A stretch of 14,214 bases of DNA from Candidatus Parcubacteria bacterium (GCA_026395675.1 JAPLYF010000006.1:1-14214), one strand, 5' to 3'; shown: positions 1 to 6,848, numbered from the stretch's first letter. Translations and numbers: made by a program. Notes: generated from the sequence alone by a model not told the origin.

Positions 1-1
1 T

Positions 2-1411
2 TCGAGTTTAACTTACAAGGCCTCATTAGAAACGGCTGAAAATCAACCAGGGCAGATTGGTTATTTTAATACTACTTTGCTGGCGCCCAGTAATTTAGGA
101 ACCTATAAATTTAAATACGCCTTAGTTCGCGATGGCAAATCGATAATTTCCGGCAGTGAATTTGAAATTACTATAAACGTGGTTAATAAGAAAAAAAGTA
201 ATCAGGCGAATTTGGCTTCAAATCAAAAAACTGAAATTTTAGTCCCCACTCAAAAAATTGATAATACTAAACCCGTTGGTCTAACAGAAATTTGTTTGAG
301 TATAAAAACAAGTGATTTTAAAGCCGCCATGGTAGATAAGCGTTTATTAGACGAATGTTTGAAAATAGGCATCAAAGTCACTGAAGAAGGAACGTCCTAC
401 ATTAAGCTTGATCAGCCCACTTCTTCTACTGCTCCGGAACCCAGTTTGGAACCAACTCCAACAAATACGACACCTCCGGTTAATCCAATTCCTTCACCCG
501 TACCGCTTCAAACTACACCATCAGTTGCGAATGGCAATAACGGCCCAATGGTTAGGATAGGATTATACAATACAACCGATCCGGTTATTATTACTGCTAA
601 TGTGCCTTTTACTATAAAAAATCAAAGTGGTTCTGTTCTAGCTTCCGTAGCCGCAAGTCTTCAGGCAAAAGTAATCTTTGACTTCCAATCCAAAACTTAT
701 AATTTAACGGCTAATGGCACAAGTTTAGCGACTAGTTCATATATTAGATTCGAAGGAGCTAATCAAAATACTGTTTTTGAAATCATATCTTTAAATTGGC
801 GACCGACTTGGAATACAAGTATTAATTATAATAAGTATTTGGGCGCTTTGGAAGTCAGGTATAGCCCTAATACTGGACGTTTGTGGGTTATTAATGAGTT
901 AGAATTAGAAAATTATTTAAAAGGCTTAGCCGAGTCAAGCAATGGTGCGCCGATTGAATACCAAAAAGCACTACTAACAACTGCCCGTACTTATGCCATG
1001 TATCATTTTAATCGGGGGACTAAGCATGCTGCTGAATATTTTACTTTGGATGCCACATATGATCAGGTTTATCGTGGCTATAATGCAGAACTTAGCTTGA
1101 CTCAGGTGAGCGAGGCAGTTGAAGCTACCAAAGGGCAAGTAATTACTTATAACGGAGAAGTTGTAGTGACCCCTTATTTTTCATATGATGATGGCAGGAC
1201 AAGAAGCTATCAGGAGGTCTGGGGCGGCAGCTATAAGCCATGGTTAGTTTCAGTGAAAGAGCCAGCAGGATATGATAAGACAACAATGTATGGGCATGGC
1301 GTGGGTTTATGCGCCAGAGGAGCAGTGCTTTTAGCAGCTGATTTTCATTACACTTTTGACCAGATTTTAAAATATTATTTTACTGGAATTGAATTAAAGA
1401 AAATTTATTAA
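2..1411 (+). CDS. SpoIID/LytB-domain surface protein, 5'-truncated by the window edge
   Basis: The reading frame is open from the window edge, so the true start lies upstream and 469 residues are visible. Residues ~1-60 (TTLLAPSNLGTYKFKYALVRDG, ending in an FEITINVV strand) resemble the end of an NBR1-type Ig-like beta-sandwich. A Pro/Thr/Ser-rich linker spans ~140-182. The rest is a SpoIID domain, the fold of the sporulation lytic transglycosylase SpoIID and amidase enhancer LytB. Landmarks are LENYLKGLAES, PIEYQKALLTTARTYA, GQVITYNGEVV, RTRSYQEVWGG and the C-terminal GHGVGLCARGA. Aligned by eye to SpoIID, visible Glu311 falls on the catalytic Glu (six residues before the conserved Pro), so peptidoglycan strand cleavage is plausible. 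The linker and Ig-like part suggest an extracellular location. Any signal peptide is outside the window. A helical gene follows 28 nt after the stop and may be cotranscribed. Confidence 0.88.
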   Translation, partial: SSLTYKASLETAENQPGQIGYFNTTLLAPSNLGTYKFKYALVRDGKSIISGSEFEITINVVNKKKSNQANLASNQKTEILVPTQKIDNTKPVGLTEICLSIKTSDFKAAMVDKRLLDECLKIGIKVTEEGTSYIKLDQPTSSTAPEPSLEPTPTNTTPPVNPIPSPVPLQTTPSVANGNNGPMVRIGLYNTTDPVIITANVPFTIKNQSGSVLASVAASLQAKVIFDFQSKTYNLTANGTSLATSSYIRFEGANQNTVFEIISLNWRPTWNTSINYNKYLGALEVRYSPNTGRLWVINELELENYLKGLAESSNGAPIEYQKALLTTARTYAMYHFNRGTKHAAEYFTLDATYDQVYRGYNAELSLTQVSEAVEATKGQVITYNGEVVVTPYFSYDDGRTRSYQEVWGGSYKPWLVSVKEPAGYDKTTMYGHGVGLCARGAVLLAADFHYTFDQILKYYFTGIELKKIY

Positions 1412-1439
1412 TTAAGACATTTTGTACAAATTTAATTTT

Positions 1440-2417
1440 ATGCCAGAGATTTTATCACAACCCGAGTTACCAACTATTGCTGATACTTTATCTGAATTAG
1501 AATTTTATCTTAATTTTGAGTCAGATCGAGGGGCCCCGGTTGATTATTCTGCTAAAATAGAAAATTCGTTTAAGGCCTTAAAAAGAGAAAGTGTTTCTGC
1601 TTCACTTGAAGATAAAGAAAGGGCATTAGATCAAGGCATGAATTTTTTTTACCCAAATAACCCAGAGAAAATCAATAAAGAAATTATTGAAATTTATAGT
1701 CAGTTAGGCGATTTGGCAATAGAGAAATTAGCAAGTAAAATTGACTCGTTTCAAAAGGAAGGACAGCGTGACGAATGGGATCAATTAACACAGGTAGATA
1801 TTAATTTGTATCGAGCGATTAATTTGGGCATGGAATTAAGCAAAAAGGTTGATCACGAAAAGATGGGCCCGCTAATATTGTCTTATATTGGAGTGTTGCA
1901 AAATAAAAATGTTGATGCTAGTAATGTTGAAAAAACCATTGAAGCAATGTCAGGAATGGCAGAATGTGCGGTAAGACCCGTTGTTTCTGCGCTACGCAAA
2001 GAGGCATTGGAAGCCGATCCGTCAGCCATTAATAATTTGACTTGGGCTTTGAAAAGTATTTTAAGAAATAAAAATATTAATCCTCCGGAAAGAGTTAATG
2101 CTATAAATGCCTTAATTGAACTTTTTAAGATCCCAGACAAGAGATGTGAATTTACCATTGGAGTCGAAGAGGCATTGGCAGATCAGGGAGAAGCGGCAAT
2201 AAGTCCTTTGAGAGAAGCTTTTTCTGATGCAGATGAAGATAGAATTGTAAAAATCGTGGGAGTTTTTTTAAAAATGACAAAAGCTGTGGACTTGAAACAC
2301 TTTACAAACCTCGTTCCTTTATTGGAAAGTAAAATTGCAGATGGCGATCTAAAGCCATATACGCTGGGGAATATTAATGAATTGCTCGATAAATTAAAAG
2401 CGCTAGCTAGTCATTAA
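1440..2417 (+). CDS. Hypothetical alpha-helical (HEAT-like) protein
   Basis: A 325-residue soluble protein with no signal peptide or membrane segment. I do not recognise the family. I chose ATG 1440; an in-frame TTG at 1422 would add six residues, and neither has a Shine-Dalgarno site. The second half (~residues 165-320) alternates amphipathic helices with short turns, e.g. AVRPVVSALRKEAL, RVNAINALIELFKI and AAISPLREAFSDAD. The form 'D-G-AISPL-EAF' resembles HEAT-type scaffold repeats, but the repeats are too divergent to count by eye. It lies 28 nt downstream of the SpoIID-domain gene and 60 nt upstream of another helical gene, all on the + strand, so a three-gene transcript is likely. Function unknown. 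Confidence 0.72.
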   Translation: MPEILSQPELPTIADTLSELEFYLNFESDRGAPVDYSAKIENSFKALKRESVSASLEDKERALDQGMNFFYPNNPEKINKEIIEIYSQLGDLAIEKLASKIDSFQKEGQRDEWDQLTQVDINLYRAINLGMELSKKVDHEKMGPLILSYIGVLQNKNVDASNVEKTIEAMSGMAECAVRPVVSALRKEALEADPSAINNLTWALKSILRNKNINPPERVNAINALIELFKIPDKRCEFTIGVEEALADQGEAAISPLREAFSDADEDRIVKIVGVFLKMTKAVDLKHFTNLVPLLESKIADGDLKPYTLGNINELLDKLKALASH

Positions 2418-2477
2418 ATATCAAATTTCATTTTAAGAGCTCAAGAAAATTTATTAATAAAAATTAATCTTAAAATT

Positions 2478-3158
2478 ATGGAATTCAAATTTTTTTCAGA
2501 AAAGCCTAAGGGCAAAGAAGTCAAAAATAATTTAGAGAACTTAAGAGATGCCAAGTCAGATTTAGAATTAGATTTGGAGGTAATATCAGACTATAAGGCT
2601 AACCCCAAACACACTCTTAATCCTGAAAATACTATTTTAAAAGAGTATTATTCTACAGCAAAAGATTTAGAAAGGCATATGAAGGAAAGGAAAAAAAATC
2701 CTGAATATGATTTTGGTTCTGGGGAACCTGTATCAGCAGAAGAAGAACAAGGGTACAAATCTTTAACCGAAACATTTTATTTCCTGCAGGCATTAAGTGA
2801 TGCTATGAAAAATAAAAATGAGCAAAAAGAGAAGGAGCTTTTTGAATTAGCAGCAAGAAGGCATTTAAATGATTTATTTTATGCGGCTGAGCTATATGAA
2901 TTAATTGATAAATATAGGGGACAGATTATTCCTGAATTCGAAAATAATGATTTTCGTGAACAAATAGCAGACGATGTTAATGAATCAATTATTAATTTAA
3001 AGAAAGTAGCGCTAAACCTCGCTAAGTTAAAATTTCCCAAAGACTACAAGAAGCAGGTTGAGGAACACGGTGAGCAATGGAAAGCTTTAGACAAGGGAAG
3101 GGCATTTAATGAGGAAAAGCGAAGATTTAATCCAGAGAAAAAAGATAAAGCTGCTTAA
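2478..3158 (+). CDS. Hypothetical charged coiled-coil protein
   Basis: A 226-residue, very Lys/Glu-rich protein with no membrane segment or signal peptide. ATG 2478 has no Shine-Dalgarno site, only an A/T-rich leader. Residues ~16-40 and ~60-75 have a heptad-like charged pattern suggesting coiled coil. Residues ~95-175 form longer helices (TETFYFLQALSDAMKN, LNDLFYAAELYELIDKY). The C-terminus is strongly basic and acidic (EEKRRFNPEKKDKAA). It is the last gene before a bidirectional terminator and a convergent gene, so it probably closes the transcript that begins with the SpoIID-domain gene. No catalytic motif is visible and no function is assigned. Confidence 0.7.
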   Translation: MEFKFFSEKPKGKEVKNNLENLRDAKSDLELDLEVISDYKANPKHTLNPENTILKEYYSTAKDLERHMKERKKNPEYDFGSGEPVSAEEEQGYKSLTETFYFLQALSDAMKNKNEQKEKELFELAARRHLNDLFYAAELYELIDKYRGQIIPEFENNDFREQIADDVNESIINLKKVALNLAKLKFPKDYKKQVEEHGEQWKALDKGRAFNEEKRRFNPEKKDKAA

Positions 3159-3177
3159 AATATAATTATCAAATTTA

Positions 3178-3208
3178 AAAAGAAGGCGGTTTTAAATCGT
3201 CTTCTTTT
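3178..3208. terminator. Bidirectional hairpin terminator between convergent genes
   Basis: The arms AAAAGAAGGCG and CGTCTTCTTTT pair with one G-U around a nine-base loop. The hairpin is flanked by A- and T-rich runs on the two sides. It lies between the + gene ending at 3158 and the - gene ending at 3221, so it can serve both. Confidence 0.75.
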
Positions 3209-3220
3209 GTTTGTATTATT

Positions 3221-3790
3221 TTATTCGGCTGGTTTTATTTTTTCTTCTAGTTGGTTCTCGAATTTTTTCTCTTTCTTTTCTAGGACTTCATTAATTGTTT
3301 TTACCACATCAAAAGGACTGGCAATCTGGCGGAAAATAAATTTTTGGGCTTCGCCAGCGGTTTGAATATGGACATCGCCAAAACTAAAAAAAGTTTGAAA
3401 GATCCCCTTTTGCACGCCAGAAACATCCTGGATGCGATCCAGTCCTTGTTCTGCAATTTCTCGGTTAAAAAGTCCTTTTTGCTCAATATTTATTATTCTT
3501 TGATCAGTAACTATCCAGACATCCAAATAATAATCAATAAAAGCACTGAATATAAATAAAACAAGGTAAAGATAATAAATGCTGCCGAGTAAAAAGAGAA
3601 AGATATAAATTATATTGTTGGCTAAGAGTTGGGGCTGGAAATTAGCTAGAAAAAAATAAATCGCTAGGGGAATAAAAGCTAATAAAATATAAATTAGCCA
3701 GCGGCCAACCAGGATAAAAGGATGACGGCGTAAAAAAAGAATTAATTTTTCGTCTTTTTGACGATTGGGTATTTCTCTTTCTATAAACAT
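3221..3790 (-). CDS. Bacterial PH-domain (bPH2/YdbS-like) membrane protein
   Basis: A 189-residue protein. A short cytoplasmic N-terminus (REIPNRQKDEKLILFLRRHPF) precedes two membrane segments at ~28-50 and ~58-84, then a bacterial PH domain at ~86-170. The PH part shows the typical ITDQRII-like strand (WIVTDQRIINIEQKGLF), DRIQDVSGVQKGI, FGDVHIQTAGEAQKF and a final helix (SPFDVVKTINEVLEK). Family members are membrane-anchored cytoplasmic PH domains; roles in envelope homeostasis have been proposed for some, but substrates are generally unknown. A 77-residue membrane protein lies 17 nt upstream on the same strand, probably in the same transcript. No Shine-Dalgarno site precedes the ATG. The charged Lys/Glu C-terminal tail is family-typical. 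Confidence 0.87.
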   Translation of the reverse strand: MFIEREIPNRQKDEKLILFLRRHPFILVGRWLIYILLAFIPLAIYFFLANFQPQLLANNIIYIFLFLLGSIYYLYLVLFIFSAFIDYYLDVWIVTDQRIINIEQKGLFNREIAEQGLDRIQDVSGVQKGIFQTFFSFGDVHIQTAGEAQKFIFRQIASPFDVVKTINEVLEKKEKKFENQLEEKIKPAE

Positions 3791-3807
3791 AAAATTTAAT
3801 TCAAAAT

Positions 3808-4041
3808 TTAAAATAGCCTAAGGGTGAAAGTTTGAGTCCAATCAATCTGCGATCCAAGCTGGTAAGTCAGGAACAAGACAATGACAGTGCCAGCCAAAAA
3901 TAAAAAGGTAGCCAAGAAACTGGCATAGCTTAAAAAGCCATAGACAAACAAGTGATAGAGATTAAAAAGCGAAAAAATTACAAAGACCAAGAGACCCAGT
4001 CCATAGATGATTAAAAAAACAAAATATGAAATTTCTATCAT
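3808..4041 (-). CDS. Small two-TM membrane protein upstream of the PH-domain gene
   Basis: A 77-residue, mostly hydrophobic protein with predicted membrane helices at ~4-28 and ~38-62 and a short polar C-terminus (QIDWTQTFTLRLF). There is no catalytic motif and I do not recognise the family. The start at 4041 (minus strand) has no Shine-Dalgarno site. Its stop lies 17 nt before the PH-domain gene start, so the two probably form an operon and may form a membrane complex; this is inference from position. Upstream lies a palindromic element that may contain its promoter. Confidence 0.68.
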   Translation of the reverse strand: MIEISYFVFLIIYGLGLLVFVIFSLFNLYHLFVYGFLSYASFLATFLFLAGTVIVLFLTYQLGSQIDWTQTFTLRLF

Positions 4042-4075
4042 AGATTTTTGATTAGTGCGTACAAATAGCTTTATA

Positions 4076-4221
4076 GATACTAATTTACGAATATCATACT
4101 AATGATACGAATTAGTTGAATTGGAATTCTTATGATTTTTGGTAGAGTATAATGAATTATTAAGTCCTAATTCTGACGTGAAATATTAGTATAATTCGTA
4201 GCAAATTCGTATATTAGTATC
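4076..4221. repeat. 146-bp inverted-repeat element built of TAC(T/G)AAT heptamers
   Basis: Arms 4076-4112 and 4185-4221 are inverted copies: 16 of the outer 17 bases match, about 30 of 37 overall. Each arm carries four heptamers TACTAAT or TACGAAT. They start at 4078, 4086, 4097 and 4106, with reverse complements at 4185, 4194, 4205 and 4213. The spacings 8-11-9 and 9-11-8 are mirror images. The 72-bp centre is non-coding. The element occupies the whole gap between ruvB and the small membrane gene. Confidence 0.8.
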
Positions 4222-4254
4222 CGATTTTATTTTAGCAGTTTGGGAATTTAAATT

Positions 4255-5292
4255 CTAGATGAGAGGATTTTGCTGATTGTCTAGGCGAGGTTTGAAGCCC
4301 AGATGTTCGTAGGCTAATTTAGTTGCAGTGCGCCCCTTGGAAGTTCTGTTTAGAAAACCGAGCTGCATTAAAAAGGGTTCATAAATATCTTCAATAGTGT
4401 CCATGTCTTCGCCAGTTGAAGCAGCTAGAGTATTTAAACCAACCGGACCGCCGGAAAATTTTTCAATAATGGTTTTTAGCAATTTGCGGTCAATTTCATC
4501 CAAGCCCAGTTCATCTATTTCCAGCAAGGACAATGCTTCTTTAGCTAAGTCCTCTGTAATTTTGCCGTCAGCTTTGACCTGGGCATAGTCGCGCACGCGT
4601 TTGAGTAGGCGATTGGCAACGCGCGGGGTTTTTCGGGCGCGCTGGGCAATGAGTCCGCAGGCGATTGGTTCTATCTGGGTTTCTAAAATTCGGGCATTGC
4701 GCTCAATAATTTTTTTTATATCTTCATCTTGGTAAAAATCTAAACGAAAAGTGGCGCCAAAGCGGTCACGCAAGGGTGAAGAAATTAAACTCACACGTGT
4801 GGTGGCGCCGATTAAAGTAAATTTAGGCAGATCTAATCTTAGAGTCCTGGCGCTGGGTCCTTTGCCAATAACAATGTCCAGGGCATAATCTTCCATGGCC
4901 GGGTAAAGCACTTCTTCGATCACTTTATTTAAGCGGTGGATTTCATCAATAAATAAAATATCGCCATTAGCCAGATTAGTTAAAATAGCGGCCAGATCAC
5001 CGGCGCGCTCAATGGCTGGCCCAGAGGTAACTTTGATATTAGTTCCCATTTCATTGGCAATGACATGAGCCAAGGTTGTTTTGCCCAAACCAGGGCAGCC
5101 ATGGAGTAAAACATGCTCAATCGGCTCTTGGCGCTTTTTGGCCGCAGCCATAAAAATCTCCAGATTATCCTTGACTTTATTCTGGCCAATGTATTCGCTT
5201 AATCTTTTCGGCCGCAATGACTTTTCAAAAGCCACTTCTTCAGCTGACTCTTTGGTGGAAACAATGCGGTTTTTATCTTGTTTTTTAGGCAT
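4255..5292 (-). CDS. ruvB: Holliday junction branch-migration ATPase RuvB
   Basis: A 345-residue, full-length RuvB, the hexameric AAA+ motor that with RuvA drives Holliday-junction branch migration in recombination repair. Visible landmarks: N-terminal LRPKRLSEYIGQ (~26-37), Walker A HGCPGLGKTT (~64-73), Walker B DILFIDEIH (~111-119), sensor 1 IGATTR (~161-166), arginine-finger segment SSPLRDRFG (~171-179), sensor 2 TPRVANRLLKRVRD (~222-235), and the winged-helix RuvB_C region GGPVGLNTLAASTGED (~281-296) to GRTATKLAYEHLG. Walker A has Cys66 where Pro is usual (GPPGLGKT). The ATG has no Shine-Dalgarno site; a TACAAT lies seven bases upstream, so the mRNA could be nearly leaderless. No ruvA or ruvC adjoins it. 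Confidence 0.97.
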   Translation of the reverse strand: MPKKQDKNRIVSTKESAEEVAFEKSLRPKRLSEYIGQNKVKDNLEIFMAAAKKRQEPIEHVLLHGCPGLGKTTLAHVIANEMGTNIKVTSGPAIERAGDLAAILTNLANGDILFIDEIHRLNKVIEEVLYPAMEDYALDIVIGKGPSARTLRLDLPKFTLIGATTRVSLISSPLRDRFGATFRLDFYQDEDIKKIIERNARILETQIEPIACGLIAQRARKTPRVANRLLKRVRDYAQVKADGKITEDLAKEALSLLEIDELGLDEIDRKLLKTIIEKFSGGPVGLNTLAASTGEDMDTIEDIYEPFLMQLGFLNRTSKGRTATKLAYEHLGFKPRLDNQQNPLI

Positions 5293-5343
5293 AAACTTAA
5301 TTGTATATTAGCGGTTTTGAAGAGAAAAAACAAGTAATCGCGC

Positions 5344-5427
5344 GCGCTGGCAGGATACATAATGCATTACAGTTGTAGGCGCGACAACGTTGTCGCGCCT
5401 ACGGTGTTTTATACCGCCTGCCAGCGC
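5344..5427. repeat. Nested palindrome: 11-bp outer inverted repeat around a perfect 28-bp palindrome
   Basis: The outer arms GCGCTGGCAGG (5344-5354) and CCTGCCAGCGC (5417-5427) are exact reverse complements. Inside, 5375-5402 is a perfect 28-bp palindrome with half-site GTAGGCGCGACAAC. A 10-bp palindrome TAATGCATTA lies at 5360-5369. The element is markedly more GC-rich than its flanks, non-coding, and lies upstream of ruvB (divergent side) and beyond the terminator of the 5482-5712 gene. It looks like a dispersed repeat or folded RNA/DNA element. Confidence 0.85.
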
Positions 5428-5444
5428 ATTTGCATTAAATTTAA

Positions 5445-5473
5445 AAAAGGAATTACTTTAAGTAATTCCTTTT
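5445..5473 (-). terminator. Terminator of the small membrane-protein operon
   Basis: Arms AAAAGGAATTACTT and AAGTAATTCCTTTT are perfect complements around a single central base; a realistic loop uses a few inner bases. Read on the minus strand it is followed by a T-run, nine bases past the stop of the 5482-5712 gene. Confidence 0.8.
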
Positions 5474-5481
5474 GGTTGCTT

Positions 5482-5712
5482 TTATTTCTTTTTCTTTTTG
5501 AGATGTTCCTTTAACCATTTGATTATTGAAGGAAGATTCAATATGATATTACAAGCAATGACATTGATGGTGCTTAAACTAGCAACAAACATTGTTAAGT
5601 GAAGATTATCCATTTTTCCTCCTTTTATTGAAGGAAGATTCATTTCGACTTCAAGAGCAATGATGTTGATAGCGGTTATAACGGCAAATAATTTTAAGTT
5701 ACGATTATCCAT
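5482..5712 (-). CDS. Small membrane protein made of two tandem copies of a ~30-residue unit
   Basis: A 76-residue protein. Residues 1-29 and 34-63 are diverged copies of one unit: both start MDN, have L and F at equivalent places, an IN(I/V)IA core, and end NLPSI. At DNA level both copies begin ATGGATAATC and end AATCTTCCTTCAATA. Each half can form one membrane helix; the C-terminus is a Lys-rich tail (HLKKKKK). The first ATG (5712, minus) has an AAGAGG site. The second ATG (5613, minus) has AAAGGAGG embedded in codons of the first unit, so a 43-residue form could also be made. It is third in an operon with the genes at 5733-5936 and 5933-6127 and is followed by a terminator. Function unknown. 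Confidence 0.75.
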   Translation of the reverse strand: MDNRNLKLFAVITAINIIALEVEMNLPSIKGGKMDNLHLTMFVASLSTINVIACNIILNLPSIIKWLKEHLKKKKK

Positions 5713-5732
5713 TTTTTCCTCTTTTCTAAGGA

Positions 5733-5936
5733 TTATTCTCCCAACAATATTTCGTTGAGAAAAGTAAAAAAGCCAATTAGGGCAAAACCGCCTAGATAAG
5801 TTAGTCCAACTATGGCAATGGAGATTTTAATGCCGGCCCAACCACCCGAATAGTAAGAATAAAACAATAAAGATCCCGTGGATATTAAAGTCATGAAGAA
5901 GGGGAATCTTAATCGTTTTCGCAATTCTTTTTTCAT
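5733..5936 (-). CDS. Small two-TM membrane protein
   Basis: A 67-residue protein with a basic N-terminus (MKKELRKRLRFPF) and hydrophobic segments at ~13-30 and ~38-62; likely an inner-membrane protein, family not recognised. I chose ATG 5936 (minus): a GGAG site sits about nine bases upstream and the start overlaps the previous stop as ATGA, implying translational coupling. A six-residue longer form from 5954 would waste that site. It is the middle gene of a three-gene operon, with 20 nt to the next start. Confidence 0.72.
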   Translation of the reverse strand: MKKELRKRLRFPFFMTLISTGSLLFYSYYSGGWAGIKISIAIVGLTYLGGFALIGFFTFLNEILLGE

Positions 5937-6127
5937 TTTTTCTCTCCTTTCCATTTATCATTTTCTTCCTTTTCTTTCATTCTTTCATAATTTTCTCTTC
6001 GTCTTTTAACATCGTCATAATACTTTGCCCAGCCGTCTGGTTTGCGGCCAGGCATATTAGGATCAGAGGATACCCCGGTTAATATGAAGATGATGATACA
6101 TATAACAATTATTATTACTAAACACAT
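5933..6127 (-). CDS. Small single-TM protein with a charged tail
   Basis: A 64-residue protein. Residues ~1-20 form a strongly hydrophobic helix rich in Ile/Val. Then comes a polar segment with SSDPNMPGRKPDGW and a highly charged C-terminus (~35-64, KRRRENYERMKEKEE) that probably forms a helix. ATG 6127 (minus) has AAGGAGG eight bases upstream; an in-frame GTG at 6136 falls on the Shine-Dalgarno itself and is unlikely. First gene of the operon running to 5482, overlapping the next by four bases. Unrecognised; it could be an N-terminally anchored protein with an exposed coiled tail. Confidence 0.7.
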   Translation of the reverse strand: MCLVIIIVICIIIFILTGVSSDPNMPGRKPDGWAKYYDDVKRRRENYERMKEKEENDKWKGEKK

Positions 6128-6161
6128 CTTAACCACCTCCTTTTATTTTTAAAGAACTTTT

Positions 6162-6305
6162 CCAACCTTCGTTGGCCGTAGTCAACTAAAGTTTAAAAGT
6201 TGTAATGTAATTATTGCGACCAACTTCGGTTGGCGTAGGCCAATCTCCAGCCCACGATAATATATCACGAGCTCGAGTTGATCCGCGAACCATGAAGGTT
6301 CGCGG
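6162..6305. repeat. Cluster of hairpins in the leader of the 6127-5482 operon
   Basis: Two related hairpins are CCAAC-CTTC-GTTGG (6162-6175) and CCAAC-TTCG-GTTGG (6220-6233). Each is followed by GTAG and another CAAC/CCAA arm, so each could form an alternative hairpin, e.g. TTGGC-GTAG-GCCAA at 6230-6243. A third is CCGCGAACC-ATGAA-GGTTCGCGG (6283-6305), a perfect nine-bp stem just beyond the stop of the 6319-6684 gene, without a T-run. The gap holds no gene. It may be a structured leader, diverged repeat copies, or both. Confidence 0.65.
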
Positions 6306-6318
6306 TAAGGGGTGACTT

Positions 6319-6684
6319 TTATGGGGAAGCTTTTACAGGCAGTTGTCTTAATTCGTCATTTTCTTTGAATTCTTGAGAAATCATAATCACTTTCGGCGGA
6401 TGACTTTGGTCAAAAAAGGCAACTCGCAGATTGCCTGATTTAGTTTCATAGATTACAAAGTGCCTGATCATGGATTTATCTCTTAATAAATGCGAGAAAG
6501 AATCGTCCGAATACGCAACTAATTCCTTATAATTTCCCAAATTTTGAGTTATAAGGAGCGTTGCTTCTTTATCGTGACGATTTTTTTCTTTATACTCGGC
6601 AGTAGTGAACATGATGATTATAAATATCCCTCCAATGATAAAAATAATCATTTTTGCAGAAAAATCTAATCGATTAGAACCCAT
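6319..6684 (-). CDS. Single-TM hypothetical protein with soluble C-terminal domain
   Basis: A 121-residue protein with one membrane helix at ~12-28 followed by a polar domain of ~90 residues. The alternation YKELVAYSDDSF / RHFVIYETKSGNLRVAFFDQ / PKVIMISQEF suggests a small alpha/beta fold. ATG 6684 (minus) is chosen for its AAGGAGG site six bases upstream; an upstream extension to 6750 has no such signal and lies in the leader. It has its own promoter (6759-6787), a leader with two short hairpins, and no operon partner. Family unrecognised. Confidence 0.7.
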   Translation of the reverse strand: MGSNRLDFSAKMIIFIIGGIFIIIMFTTAEYKEKNRHDKEATLLITQNLGNYKELVAYSDDSFSHLLRDKSMIRHFVIYETKSGNLRVAFFDQSHPPKVIMISQEFKENDELRQLPVKASP

Positions 6685-6758
6685 TTTTTCCTCCTTCGGC
6701 GCTTTGCGCCCTATAAGTGTTTCAATGTACCTTTCTTGCCTATTTTGCAAGATTTATT

Positions 6759-6787
6759 ATTATATCAATTAAAATTTTTTTAGTCAA
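6759..6787 (-). promoter_or_regulatory. Sigma-70-type promoter of the 6319-6684 gene
   Basis: On the minus strand, TTGACT (6787-6782), a 17-base spacer, then TATAAT (6764-6759). The predicted start near 6752 gives a ~68-nt leader containing hairpins CTTGC/GCAAG and GGCGC-AAA-GCGCC; the latter ends a few bases before the Shine-Dalgarno site. Confidence 0.78.
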
Positions 6788-6848
6788 TACATTCCGCCTA
6801 ACACATTAGAGCGTGAGCCCTATATTATCGTTAAAATTGCTAATTATA

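Noticed and set aside
1883..2158. Hydrophobic minus-strand frame of 91 codons inside the 1440-2417 gene
   Set aside because: It lies wholly antisense to a longer helical gene in a co-oriented operon, with no promoter or RBS.
4148..4153. TATAAT in the centre of the 4076-4221 element on the + strand as a promoter
   Set aside because: No + gene follows for over 2.5 kb and no -35 is present. It is a chance match in A/T-rich sequence.
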